Of a stretch of DNA of 23,440 nucleotides, positions 8,531 through 14,970 are shown piece after piece. Within the stretch, counting starts at the first letter, position 1. Every line of letters begins with the position of its first letter. The notes under the pieces are model-generated. The model saw only the letters and a program-made list of their open reading frames with translations, had not been told where the DNA came from and ran no database searches. This stretch comes from CAZKHG01 sp964552655 (GTDB taxonomy: Bacteria > Bacteroidota > Bacteroidia > Bacteroidales > Tenuifilaceae), in NCBI GenBank assembly GCA_964552655.1, contig CAZKHG010000051.1, positions 1 to 23,440 on the forward strand, written 5' to 3'. Position numbers and translations under genes: made by a program.

Positions 8531-9808
8531 TTAGAAGGGAATTTCTATGCCCACCTTAATAAAAGTTGAGAAAGGATGACTATTTCCTGCCGAATTTGCT
8601 AACGGTTTCAACCCGTATTTAAAGGTAGGATCAACAGCTAAACAATATTTGCCTGAGATGGGTACCGAAAATCCAACCGAACCAATCGCTGTGAAAATAA
8701 ACCTGTCAACCCCTTCAGTTTTACCATTGAGGCTAATGTTATCGCCATCTATTTTCAGGTTATTGTTGACCAGGAAATCTGTGGCCAAACCGCTTTTAAG
8801 GCGAATTGAGATTCTGTTATATTTCATGGTTTTAACAATCATCACGGGTATATCAACATACCCTAAAAGCTGAGTAACATCAACCTTATTAAAAGAGCTT
8901 GAATTTATTGCATCGGTTGCAAGTACATCAACGGCTGCCATATCCATCAGCTTACTGGTGGAGCTGAACGAAACGGATAATTTTCCAAAACTGGTTTGCA
9001 GACCGGGATAATTCCTTACCTGAGAATCATAAGAGTTGTTGGCAACAAAGTAGATATCTTTTATTTGCTGACCAAAAGGCCCATAGGAAAGGCCTAACTC
9101 TACACCAACCCCATGGTTAAACGATCTTCTGAAGGAAAATGAAGCACCAGTCGCAAATATTCCCGATTCGTTAGGTAAAGTAGGGCTACCGGAAAATCCG
9201 CTGGTGTGGAATGAATATACGGGAAAAACCGAGCTGCACAATACCCACTGAGGTTTAGGTTTTGCCGGTTGATCCATTGCGATTGAAACTGTTTCATTAT
9301 TATTGCTGAAGAGAACTTTAGCAATTCTTTCACCTTTTGGATGTATTGGGAAATCAGGTTTCCAGTTTCTTAATGGCAATGTACTTATAATCTCCTCCTG
9401 TGATGATTCGGATGATTCCTCTTTTGCAATATTTTCCTGATTAGATTTGATTTGTACCAACTCGGGAGAATATTTAACGGGGTTTAATTTTTTATTCCTA
9501 ATTGTTTCCTTAGTAACCTGATTGGCTTGCTGTTTTTCTTCAAAAATTGATTTTTTAACCTCTGGTTCAGAGATAGTTGCAATTTTCTGTTCCGTTGTTC
9601 TTTGGGATAAATAGATGCCTCCAATGGTAAATATCAATGCCACAACAGCCGCCGATGCATAAGAAATATAAACGATGATTCTACGCCGATCCTTTGAATC
9701 AAGATTTTTACTAAGGTTATCCCACACGTCAGCTGGAGGTTTTACCTCGAAAACCTTTAGCTTATTGATCAGCTCGTTGTCAAATATTTTATCGTTCATC
9801 TCTTCCAT
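8531..9808 (-). CDS. Putative anti-sigma factor fused to an outer-membrane beta-barrel-like domain (copy 2)
   Basis: A 425-residue paralogue of the protein at 6604-7884. The N-terminus shows LINKLKVFEVKPPADVWDNL (13-32), aligning with the first copy around the EV.PP.D.W core. A transmembrane helix follows (about 44-67), then a charged Lys/Glu/Ser linker to about residue 180. The barrel-like part carries segments clearly homologous to copy 1 (PVYSFHTSGFSG, LPNESGIFATG, LSYGPFGQQIKDIYF) and ends in VGIEIPF, with the C-terminal Phe typical of outer-membrane barrels. It overlaps the upstream sigma gene by 20 nt, exactly as in copy 1. The linker is poorly conserved between copies, suggesting it is a spacer. 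The anti-sigma role is inferred. Confidence 0.6.
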   Translation of the reverse strand: MEEMNDKIFDNELINKLKVFEVKPPADVWDNLSKNLDSKDRRRIIVYISYASAAVVALIFTIGGIYLSQRTTEQKIATISEPEVKKSIFEEKQQANQVTKETIRNKKLNPVKYSPELVQIKSNQENIAKEESSESSQEEIISTLPLRNWKPDFPIHPKGERIAKVLFSNNNETVSIAMDQPAKPKPQWVLCSSVFPVYSFHTSGFSGSPTLPNESGIFATGASFSFRRSFNHGVGVELGLSYGPFGQQIKDIYFVANNSYDSQVRNYPGLQTSFGKLSVSFSSTSKLMDMAAVDVLATDAINSSSFNKVDVTQLLGYVDIPVMIVKTMKYNRISIRLKSGLATDFLVNNNLKIDGDNISLNGKTEGVDRFIFTAIGSVGFSVPISGKYCLAVDPTFKYGLKPLANSAGNSHPFSTFIKVGIEIPF

Positions 9809-10337
9809 AACCTACCTCAACCAATTTTTCCATTTTTCTTTTAAGGATCGCCCGGGCTCTTGAATAGTTAGATTTACTTGTTGATTCAGAGATACCAAGC
9901 ATTTCTGCAATTTCAGCATGGGTGTATTCTTCAATGGCATAAAGGTTAAAAACCAGCCTGTACTGCGGTGGGAGGTCAGCAATAATCTTAAGGTAAACCT
10001 GTAAATCGTACCCCTCATCACCACTTTGAAGTTCCACGCTCCCAGCGCTTTTTAAGTCCACCTCCTGAAAATTCTTCCTTTTTCTCAGGGTTTCAAGGGC
10101 TGTATTTACAACAATTCTTCGAACCCAACCCTCCAAAGAACCTTCACCCCTAAAAGAACCAATGGATGAAAAAACCTTAATAAAACTATCGTGAAGCACA
10201 TCTTTAGCCATACCAGAGGCAGGAAAATAGCGCAAACAAACACCATACATTTTCCCCGAATACATCTCGTACAATGCCCGTTGTGCAACCCTTTCGCCTT
10301 TTTTTACTTTATCTAATAGCTCACCTGTTAACTCCAC
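9789..10337 (-). CDS. ECF RNA polymerase sigma factor (copy 2), GTG start
   Basis: A paralogue of the sigma factor at 7865-8413. I place the start at the GTG at 10337, giving 182 residues, the same as copy 1: VELTGELLDKVKKGERVAQR aligns directly with the N-terminus of copy 1. The frame is open to a TTG at 10382, but a perfect -7 box (TAAATTTG, 10375-10368) lies between, so the longer form would begin upstream of the predicted transcript. Region 2 includes VCLRYFPASGMAKDVLHDSF; region 4 has YTHAEIAEMLGISESTSKSN. It is followed by the overlapping putative anti-sigma gene. The two cassettes look like a tandem duplication. Confidence 0.9.
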   Translation of the reverse strand: MELTGELLDKVKKGERVAQRALYEMYSGKMYGVCLRYFPASGMAKDVLHDSFIKVFSSIGSFRGEGSLEGWVRRIVVNTALETLRKRKNFQEVDLKSAGSVELQSGDEGYDLQVYLKIIADLPPQYRLVFNLYAIEEYTHAEIAEMLGISESTSKSNYSRARAILKRKMEKLVEVGYGRDER

Positions 10338-10367
10338 GCCTAGAAATCTGTTGGTACTTAATATTTT

Positions 10368-10375
10368 CAAATTTA
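10368..10375 (-). promoter_or_regulatory. Predicted -7 box for the copy 2 sigma factor gene
   Basis: On the minus strand TAAATTTG is an exact TAnnTTTG match. The expected start near 10361 leaves about 24 nt of leader before the GTG at 10337. No good -33 TTTG is visible, so an alternative sigma factor, including its own product, could drive it instead. Confidence 0.45.
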
Positions 10376-10415
10376 CTACCAACTTGCATATAAAAGATGA
10401 TTAACCCGATAAAAG

Positions 10416-10473
10416 GTTGCGTAAATATTCTAGCAATTAAAATAATTATCTTTTCAGGTTAAATTAACGCAAC
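10416..10473. repeat. Imperfect inverted repeat in the sigma-serpin divergent region
   Basis: GTTGCGTAAAT (10416-10426) and ATTAACGCAAC (10463-10473) are reverse complements in 10 of 11 positions and are separated by 36 nt. The right arm ends 2 nt before the -33 element of the serpin promoter. This may be a regulator-binding site shared by the divergent genes; no binding protein is known. Confidence 0.4.
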
Positions 10474-10475
10474 TG

Positions 10476-10509
10476 TTTGGCGAAGCCAATCATCTTAGAA
10501 TAAATTTTG
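10476..10509 (+). promoter_or_regulatory. Predicted serpin promoter (-33/-7)
   Basis: TTTG (10476-10479) is followed after 21 nt by TAAATTTTG (10501-10509), close to the Bacteroidota TTTG-N19-21-TAnnTTTG pattern. The predicted start near 10516 gives a short leader before the ATG at 10529. Confidence 0.5.
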
Positions 10510-10528
10510 AGAACTAAAATCAAAAATT

Positions 10529-11755
10529 ATGAATAAAAAAATCACCTTAATCTTAATCACAGCAATACCACTTCTATTTTCAGGTTGTGAAAAAAATGAG
10601 GATAAACCCATTGTTGATCCAAAACCATTGATATTGCCTGCAAACGGGTTAACCGTAGTAAAACATAGCAATGGGTTTGGTGTTAACCTGTTCAGGGAAA
10701 CAGCCCGGGTTACAGAGGGGAACCTGATGCTTTCCCCTTTAAGCGCCAGCACAGCATTAACCATGCTGCTGAATGGTTGTGATAATGAAACCTACAACCA
10801 GATCCACCAGTTGCTTGGTTACGGGGATTTATCCATTATGGATGTAAACTTAATCTATCAGAAACTTGTAAATCAACTACTTGAGGTAGATCCAAAAATC
10901 AAGCTGGCCATTGCAAATGCTGTTTTTTACCGGAATGGGTTTAGCGTAAAAGCCCCGTTCCTGAACACCTTGTCAACCGATTTTTCCGCACATGTTGAAG
11001 GGCTCAGCTTTTCATCGCCCTCTGCTTTGACAACCATCAACGGCTGGGCAAACGATAATACTTTTGGGAAAATACCCAAGGTGCTTGACGAAATCTCGGA
11101 AAATGCAGTGATGTTCCTGTTGAATGCCCTTTATTTTAAAGGAAACTGGACTTACCAGTTCGATAAAAATAAAACAATGAATGGAGCATTTACCAGAGAT
11201 AATGGAACTGTGGTGCAGGTTAAAATGATGAAAGGCGATATCAAAGTAAAGCTTCGATACGATGAAAACTGCTACGCTGTTGAACTCCCTTACGGCAGAA
11301 CAAATTTCAGCATGGTCATAATTGTTCCTGGCGGCACATTGTCCAATTTTATTGAGAATTTCTCTAACCAGAAATGGGTAAGCATAGCAGAGGATCTGGA
11401 TAACATTCAAAATTATCAAAGCATTAATTTGTCCATGCCCAAGTTCAAATTTGAGTTCGAAAAGGTGCTGAACGATCAGCTGAACAGCCTTGGTATGGTA
11501 AATGCTTTCCTGCCCGGAACGGCTGATCTTTCAGGGATTGCCGATGCTGACATTTTTGTCAGCTTTGTTAAGCAAAACACCTTTGTTGATGTAAACGAGG
11601 AAGGCACTGAAGCCGCTGCGGTAACTACTATAGGAGTTGAATTAACCAGCATGCCGAATAGCTACATTATTAATAAACCTTTTGTTTTCATTATTCGGGA
11701 GAGAACAACAAACACCTTGCTTTTTATTGGGAAAGTTGAAAACCCGGTTTACTAA
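10529..11755 (+). CDS. Lipoprotein serpin (serine/cysteine protease inhibitor)
   Basis: A 408-residue serpin. The N-terminus has a lipoprotein signal with FSGC (Cys20), followed by acidic residues (EKNEDKP) that resemble the Bacteroidota surface-export signal, so it is probably exposed on the cell surface. Family landmarks include NLMLSPLSASTALTMLLNG, the NALYFKGNW motif (near 203), and the C-terminal NKPFVFIIRE. The reactive-centre hinge EEGTEAAAVTT (357-367) matches the inhibitory consensus with small residues at P12-P9, so it should be a working inhibitor. Counting as in alpha-1-antitrypsin puts P1-P1' at Thr373-Ser374, with Leu372 or Met375 as alternatives. The best-known relative by phylum is miropin of Tannerella forsythia. 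It is a single-gene unit with its own promoter and terminator. Confidence 0.92.
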   Translation: MNKKITLILITAIPLLFSGCEKNEDKPIVDPKPLILPANGLTVVKHSNGFGVNLFRETARVTEGNLMLSPLSASTALTMLLNGCDNETYNQIHQLLGYGDLSIMDVNLIYQKLVNQLLEVDPKIKLAIANAVFYRNGFSVKAPFLNTLSTDFSAHVEGLSFSSPSALTTINGWANDNTFGKIPKVLDEISENAVMFLLNALYFKGNWTYQFDKNKTMNGAFTRDNGTVVQVKMMKGDIKVKLRYDENCYAVELPYGRTNFSMVIIVPGGTLSNFIENFSNQKWVSIAEDLDNIQNYQSINLSMPKFKFEFEKVLNDQLNSLGMVNAFLPGTADLSGIADADIFVSFVKQNTFVDVNEEGTEAAAVTTIGVELTSMPNSYIINKPFVFIIRERTTNTLLFIGKVENPVY

Positions 11756-11773
11756 CTCCAGCCTAGACCGGTT

Positions 11774-11820
11774 GAAACCCGTTGTGGTAACAGAAAGATA
11801 TCCTTCGGGTTTCATTTTTT
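11774..11820 (+). terminator. Probable terminator of the serpin gene
   Basis: GAAACCCG (11774-11781) pairs with CGGGTTTC (11806-11813) around a long 24-nt loop, followed by ATTTTTT. It lies 18 nt after the serpin stop codon and separates the serpin from the asnA leader. Confidence 0.6.
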
Positions 11821-11848
11821 GCATCCTGAATTAATTTTTCTATCTTGC
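11818..11848 (+). promoter_or_regulatory. Predicted promoter of the asnA leader transcript
   Basis: TTTG (11818-11821), 19 nt, then TATCTTGC (11841-11848), an approximate match to TTTG-N19-21-TAnnTTTG. The predicted start near 11855 is just before the first leader peptide. The -33 element uses the end of the serpin terminator's T-tract, so the arrangement is very compact. Confidence 0.4.
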
Positions 11849-11866
11849 CAGAGAATTCATGAAGAA

Positions 11867-11944
11867 ATGGTCATAGTACAAAACAATAATCTTTTCTATA
11901 GCTGCTCTAATAATAATTGGAGTAAACGGGAAGGTTTTGTTTAG
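11867..11944 (+). CDS. asnA leader peptide 1 (Asn-rich, 25 residues)
   Basis: A 25-codon frame, ATG to TAG, containing two runs of Asn codons: AAC AAT AAT (11882-11890) and AAT AAT AAT (11909-11917); six of 25 residues are Asn. The peptide begins MVIVQNNNLFYSCSNNNW. It sits about 12 nt after the predicted transcription start and ends 26 nt before a terminator hairpin. The codons after the second Asn run (11929-11939, GGAAGGTTTTG) can pair with the 5' arm of that terminator. Its likely job is to be translated as a sensor of charged Asn-tRNA, not to make a working peptide. It is too short for usual gene callers. The role is inferred from layout and the downstream asnA. Confidence 0.75.
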   Translation: MVIVQNNNLFYSCSNNNWSKREGFV

Positions 11945-11980
11945 CTGAAAAATATTATTTCTAAAAAACCAAAGCCTTCC
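11929..11980 (+). promoter_or_regulatory. Predicted antiterminator pairing 1
   Basis: GGAAGGTTTTG (11929-11939, inside leader peptide 1 after the last Asn codon) pairs with CAAAGCCTTCC (11970-11980) over 11 positions with one G-U pair. It uses up the whole 5' arm of terminator 1, so the two structures exclude each other. A ribosome stalled on the Asn codons leaves this segment free; a ribosome reaching the TAG (11942) covers it. Confidence 0.65.
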
Positions 11981-12000
11981 TCACAACGGAAGGCTTTTTT
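11971..12000 (+). terminator. Attenuator terminator 1 in the asnA leader
   Basis: A perfect 10-bp stem, AAAGCCTTCC (11971-11980) with GGAAGGCTTT (11988-11997), a 7-nt loop TCACAAC, and a run of six T ending at 12000. It is a textbook intrinsic terminator lying between leader peptide 1 and leader peptide 2. The serpin has its own terminator upstream, so this one most likely acts on the asnA leader transcript. Confidence 0.85.
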
Positions 12001-12010
12001 AATGTATAAA

Positions 12011-12070
12011 ATGATGATCAGAAATAATAACAACAATAATAATCGTCCTCCACCTGCGGGAATGGATTAA
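12011..12070 (+). CDS. asnA leader peptide 2 (seven consecutive Asn)
   Basis: A 19-codon frame with two adjacent ATG codons (12011 and 12014), product MMIRNNNNNNNRPPPAGMD. Seven Asn codons (AAT AAT AAC AAC AAT AAT AAT, 12023-12043) are followed by Arg and three Pro codons, which may slow the ribosome further. The stop lies 10 nt before terminator 2. Both AAT and AAC codons are used, so it is not a pure trinucleotide repeat. It repeats the layout of leader peptide 1 and stands directly before asnA, strongly suggesting a second Asn-tRNA-sensing attenuator. Confidence 0.82.
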   Translation: MMIRNNNNNNNRPPPAGMD

Positions 12071-12090
12071 ATCAGATTTTAGCCCTTCCC
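12058..12090 (+). promoter_or_regulatory. Predicted antiterminator pairing 2
   Basis: GGGAATGG (12058-12065, inside leader peptide 2, 15 nt after the last Asn codon) can pair with CCCTTCCC (12083-12090), with one mismatch in eight. This would block the 5' arm of terminator 2. It is weaker than pairing 1; the free 3' arm of terminator 1 (GGAAGG, 11988-11993) is an alternative partner. Confidence 0.45.
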
Positions 12091-12110
12091 AAACCAGGAA
12101 GGGCTTTTTT
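12081..12110 (+). terminator. Attenuator terminator 2 in the asnA leader
   Basis: A perfect 9-bp stem, AGCCCTTCC (12081-12089) with GGAAGGGCT (12097-12105), a 7-nt loop CAAACCA, then a T-tract to 12110. It ends 23 nt before the asnA ATG, so any transcript reaching asnA from the leader promoter must read through it. Confidence 0.88.
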
Positions 12111-12133
12111 ATTAACCTAAAAACAAATTAACA

Positions 12134-13168
12134 ATGGAAAAAACAATTAAAACACCCTACAAAAGTGTGTTAACCCAAAAGCAAACGGAAAAAGCCATTG
12201 AGCTGATAAAAGACTTCTTTTCAAAGAATTTGGCATCAACCCTGAAATTGAGAAGGGTTACAGCCCCGGTAATAGTTCAATCGGGTTTAGGTATCAATGA
12301 CGATTTGAATGGCACCGAAAAACCGGTTTCGTTTCAGGCGAAATCATTCAACGGGCATCGAATTGAGATCGTTCAATCGCTCGCTAAATGGAAGCGTTTA
12401 ACCTTGCATCAACTGGCGGTTGGCCCCGGAAGTGGTATTTATACCGATATGAATGCCCTTCGTCCGGACGAAATGGTGGATGCAACCCATTCCATTTACG
12501 TTGACCAGTGGGATTGGGAAAAAAGTATTTTAGTATCGCAACGGAACAAGGCATTTTTAAGAGCTACAGTCCGTCAGATTTATGAAGAAATAAAAAAGAC
12601 AGAGTTTATGATCTGTGAGGAGTTTGATCAAATCTCGCCAATTCTCCCCGATGAGATCACATTTTTTCATTCCGAGGATCTCGAAAAATTGTACCCCTTG
12701 GCCTCACCCGGAGAAAGAGAAAAAAAGGTTTGCGAAAAATATGGGGCGGTGTTTATCGAAGGAATTGGTTACCCCCTGGCAAACGGCAAACCGCACGATG
12801 GACGTGCCCCTGATTATGATGACTGGTCAACTATTGGAGAGGACGGGAAACGAGGTTTAAACGGGGATATTCTGGTTTGGAATCCTGTCCTTCAGAATTC
12901 GTTTGAACTATCCTCAATGGGGATAAGGGTTAGCCCAGAATCACTTGACAGTCAACTTGAAATGCTCGGTTGCACAGACAGAAAATCTTTGTTATTCCAT
13001 AGCCTTCTTTTGAATGGGGAGCTTCCCTTTAGCATTGGGGGTGGAATAGGCCAGTCAAGGCTGTGCATGTTTTACCTTCGGAAGGCGCACATCGGAGAGG
13101 TACAGGCATCGGTCTGGCCAGAAGAGGAGAAAGAAAAATGCATGGCAAAGGGGATTACTCTGTTCTAA
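12134..13168 (+). CDS. asnA: Aspartate-ammonia ligase (ammonia-dependent asparagine synthetase)
   Basis: AsnA makes asparagine from aspartate and ammonia with ATP cleavage to AMP in the cytoplasm; the enzyme has a class II aminoacyl-tRNA synthetase fold. The 344-residue length fits the family. Recognised stretches are VQSGLGINDDLNGTEKPVSF (48-67), the GSGIYTDMNALRPDE...DATHSIYVDQWDWEK block (99-130), HDGRAPDYDDW (221-231), and the class II motif-3-like IGGGIGQSRLCM (301-312). The start region AACAATGG lacks a Shine-Dalgarno sequence, as usual in Bacteroidota. Expression is probably controlled by the two Asn-codon attenuators upstream. It ends before a bidirectional terminator shared with fhs. 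Confidence 0.97.
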   Translation: MEKTIKTPYKSVLTQKQTEKAIELIKDFFSKNLASTLKLRRVTAPVIVQSGLGINDDLNGTEKPVSFQAKSFNGHRIEIVQSLAKWKRLTLHQLAVGPGSGIYTDMNALRPDEMVDATHSIYVDQWDWEKSILVSQRNKAFLRATVRQIYEEIKKTEFMICEEFDQISPILPDEITFFHSEDLEKLYPLASPGEREKKVCEKYGAVFIEGIGYPLANGKPHDGRAPDYDDWSTIGEDGKRGLNGDILVWNPVLQNSFELSSMGIRVSPESLDSQLEMLGCTDRKSLLFHSLLLNGELPFSIGGGIGQSRLCMFYLRKAHIGEVQASVWPEEEKEKCMAKGITLF

Positions 13169-13226
13169 GGTTGATTTAATCAAATGGAAATATACAAGTA
13201 CTGAATGTTGTATATATGAAAAAAAT

Positions 13227-13268
13227 ATCGCCGGGAAACTGATAATGTTTGAACCCGGCGATTTTTTA
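13227..13268. terminator. Bidirectional terminator between asnA and fhs
   Basis: ATCGCCGGG (13227-13235) and CCCGGCGAT (13254-13262) form a perfect 9-bp stem around an 18-nt loop. On the plus strand it is followed by TTTTTT and on the minus strand by ATTTTTTTC, so it can end transcripts from both convergent genes. Confidence 0.85.
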
Positions 13269-13288
13269 TTTGAGATTATCAAAAGAAA

Positions 13289-14959
13289 TCAGAATAATCC
13301 TGAGATCACACCATTCTTATCAATATCAATAACCTCTGCAGCTGGCTTGGTGGGTAGCCCGGGCATTCGCATAATTGTACCGGCAATTGGCACGATAAAC
13401 CCAGCCCCGGAGGATAATTCCACCTCCCTGATCTTTACAGTAAACCCACGGGGCCGACCTTTTTTATACTGGTCATCCGATAATGATTTTTGTGTTTTGG
13501 CAATACATACCGCCAGGTTTCCCAAGCCCAGCTTTTCAATCTTCTCAAGCTGGTATTTTGCCTGAACAGTGTATTCAACATGATCGGCGCCGTACATTTT
13601 TTTACAAATGGTTTCAATTTTTTTCTCAAAAGTCCAGTCCAGCTCATACAGGGGACGAAAACAATCGGTACAATTTTCAATTGCCTCCAGCACTTTATTG
13701 GCCAGGTCAATTGCACCCTTTCCACCTTGCGCCCAGGCTTCATTCAGGGCGACAGATACATTTTGTGATTCGCAATGTTTCTTAAGCAGTTCAAGTTCAG
13801 CTTCGGTATCGGTATTAAACCGGTTGATGGCTACAACAGGTCTAAACCCGTAAAATTTCATGTTCTCAATATGCTTATCGAGGTTCTCAAAACCCTTTTC
13901 AAGTGCTGCCAAATCCTCACTCTGTAAAGTGGAAAGTTTAGCACCACCATGGTATTTCAAGGCACGAACAGTTGCAACAATAACCACTGCATTGGTTTTA
14001 AGATTCCCAAATTGTGATTTGATATTGAAGAATTTTTCAGCACCCAGCTCACTGGCAAAACCTGCTTCGGTTACCACAATATCGCTGAGCGATAACCCTG
14101 TTTTAGTGGCAATTATGGTGTTTGTACCCTGTGCAATATTGGCAAATGGCCCGCCATGGATAATTGCCGGTGTACCCTCAAGTGTTTGAACCAGGTTGGG
14201 TTTAATTGCATCTTTCAAAAGTACAGTCATAGCCCCTTGTGCTTTCAGGTCGCGGGCAAAAATGGGTTTATCGTCATATGTGTAACCGATAAAAATATTC
14301 CCAAGACGTTCCTTCAGATCCATTAAATCTTTTGCTACGCAAAGGGTGGCCATCACCTCGCTGGCTGCTGTTATGTTAAACCCCGATTCACGCGGAACGC
14401 CCTCCTTGGGACCGCCCAGCCCGATCACAATATCGCGGAGCGAACGCTCATTCATATCAATTACACGCTTCCACTCAACTGTTCTCGGGTCAATTCCAAG
14501 ATTTCCCTCTTTCAGCTGGATGTTGTTATCAATTAATGCGGCCAACAAGTTGTGAGCCTTCTCAACTGCCGATATATCACCGGTGAAATGCAGGTTGATA
14601 TCCTCCATGGGGATAACCTGGGAATATCCGCCACCTGCGGCTCCGCCCTTGATCCCAAACACCGGTCCTAACGATGGTTCTCTTAAAACCACGGTGGTTT
14701 TTTTCCCAATCAGGTTGAGCGCCTGCGCCAGTCCGATTGACGTTGTTGTTTTCCCTTCACCGGCGGGAGTGGGTGTTATTGCGGTTACCAGCACCAGCTT
14801 CGATTTTTTTATTTTCTCCTCATCAATTAAACGCAAAGGCATTTTAGCCTTATACTTCCCATATAACTCAAGTTCATCTGCTGGAATACCAAGTTGCTGG
14901 GCAACATGGGTAATGGGTTTCATGGTAACCGATTGGGCAATTTCAATATCAGACATCAT
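13289..14959 (-). CDS. fhs: Formate--tetrahydrofolate ligase
   Basis: The enzyme joins formate to tetrahydrofolate with ATP, giving 10-formyl-THF for purine synthesis and one-carbon metabolism. The 556-residue length is standard. The P-loop TPTPAGEGKTT is at 62-72, followed by family stretches VVLREPSLGPVFGIKGGAAGGGYSQV, DINLHFTGD and, near the C-terminus, GAGFIVPIAGTIMRMPGLP. Two ATGs stand side by side at the start (14959 and 14956). It begins 11 nt after the gldB stop, so the two genes are probably one transcript driven from the promoter near 16005. The pairing with gldB has no evident functional logic. A bidirectional terminator lies downstream. Confidence 0.97.
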   Translation of the reverse strand: MMSDIEIAQSVTMKPITHVAQQLGIPADELELYGKYKAKMPLRLIDEEKIKKSKLVLVTAITPTPAGEGKTTTSIGLAQALNLIGKKTTVVLREPSLGPVFGIKGGAAGGGYSQVIPMEDINLHFTGDISAVEKAHNLLAALIDNNIQLKEGNLGIDPRTVEWKRVIDMNERSLRDIVIGLGGPKEGVPRESGFNITAASEVMATLCVAKDLMDLKERLGNIFIGYTYDDKPIFARDLKAQGAMTVLLKDAIKPNLVQTLEGTPAIIHGGPFANIAQGTNTIIATKTGLSLSDIVVTEAGFASELGAEKFFNIKSQFGNLKTNAVVIVATVRALKYHGGAKLSTLQSEDLAALEKGFENLDKHIENMKFYGFRPVVAINRFNTDTEAELELLKKHCESQNVSVALNEAWAQGGKGAIDLANKVLEAIENCTDCFRPLYELDWTFEKKIETICKKMYGADHVEYTVQAKYQLEKIEKLGLGNLAVCIAKTQKSLSDDQYKKGRPRGFTVKIREVELSSGAGFIVPIAGTIMRMPGLPTKPAAEVIDIDKNGVISGLF

Positions 14960-14970
14960 ATTCTGTCAGG

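Noticed and set aside
11971..12000. The first leader hairpin as the terminator of the serpin gene
   Set aside because: The serpin has a closer hairpin with a T-tract at 11774-11820, a predicted promoter follows it, and the hairpin's 5' arm pairs with the Asn-rich frame just upstream.
12023..12043. The AAT/AAC run as a simple trinucleotide repeat
   Set aside because: It mixes AAT and AAC codons, lies in an ATG-to-stop frame, is matched by a second Asn-rich frame upstream, and precedes terminator and asnA; chance or slippage alone does not explain this set.
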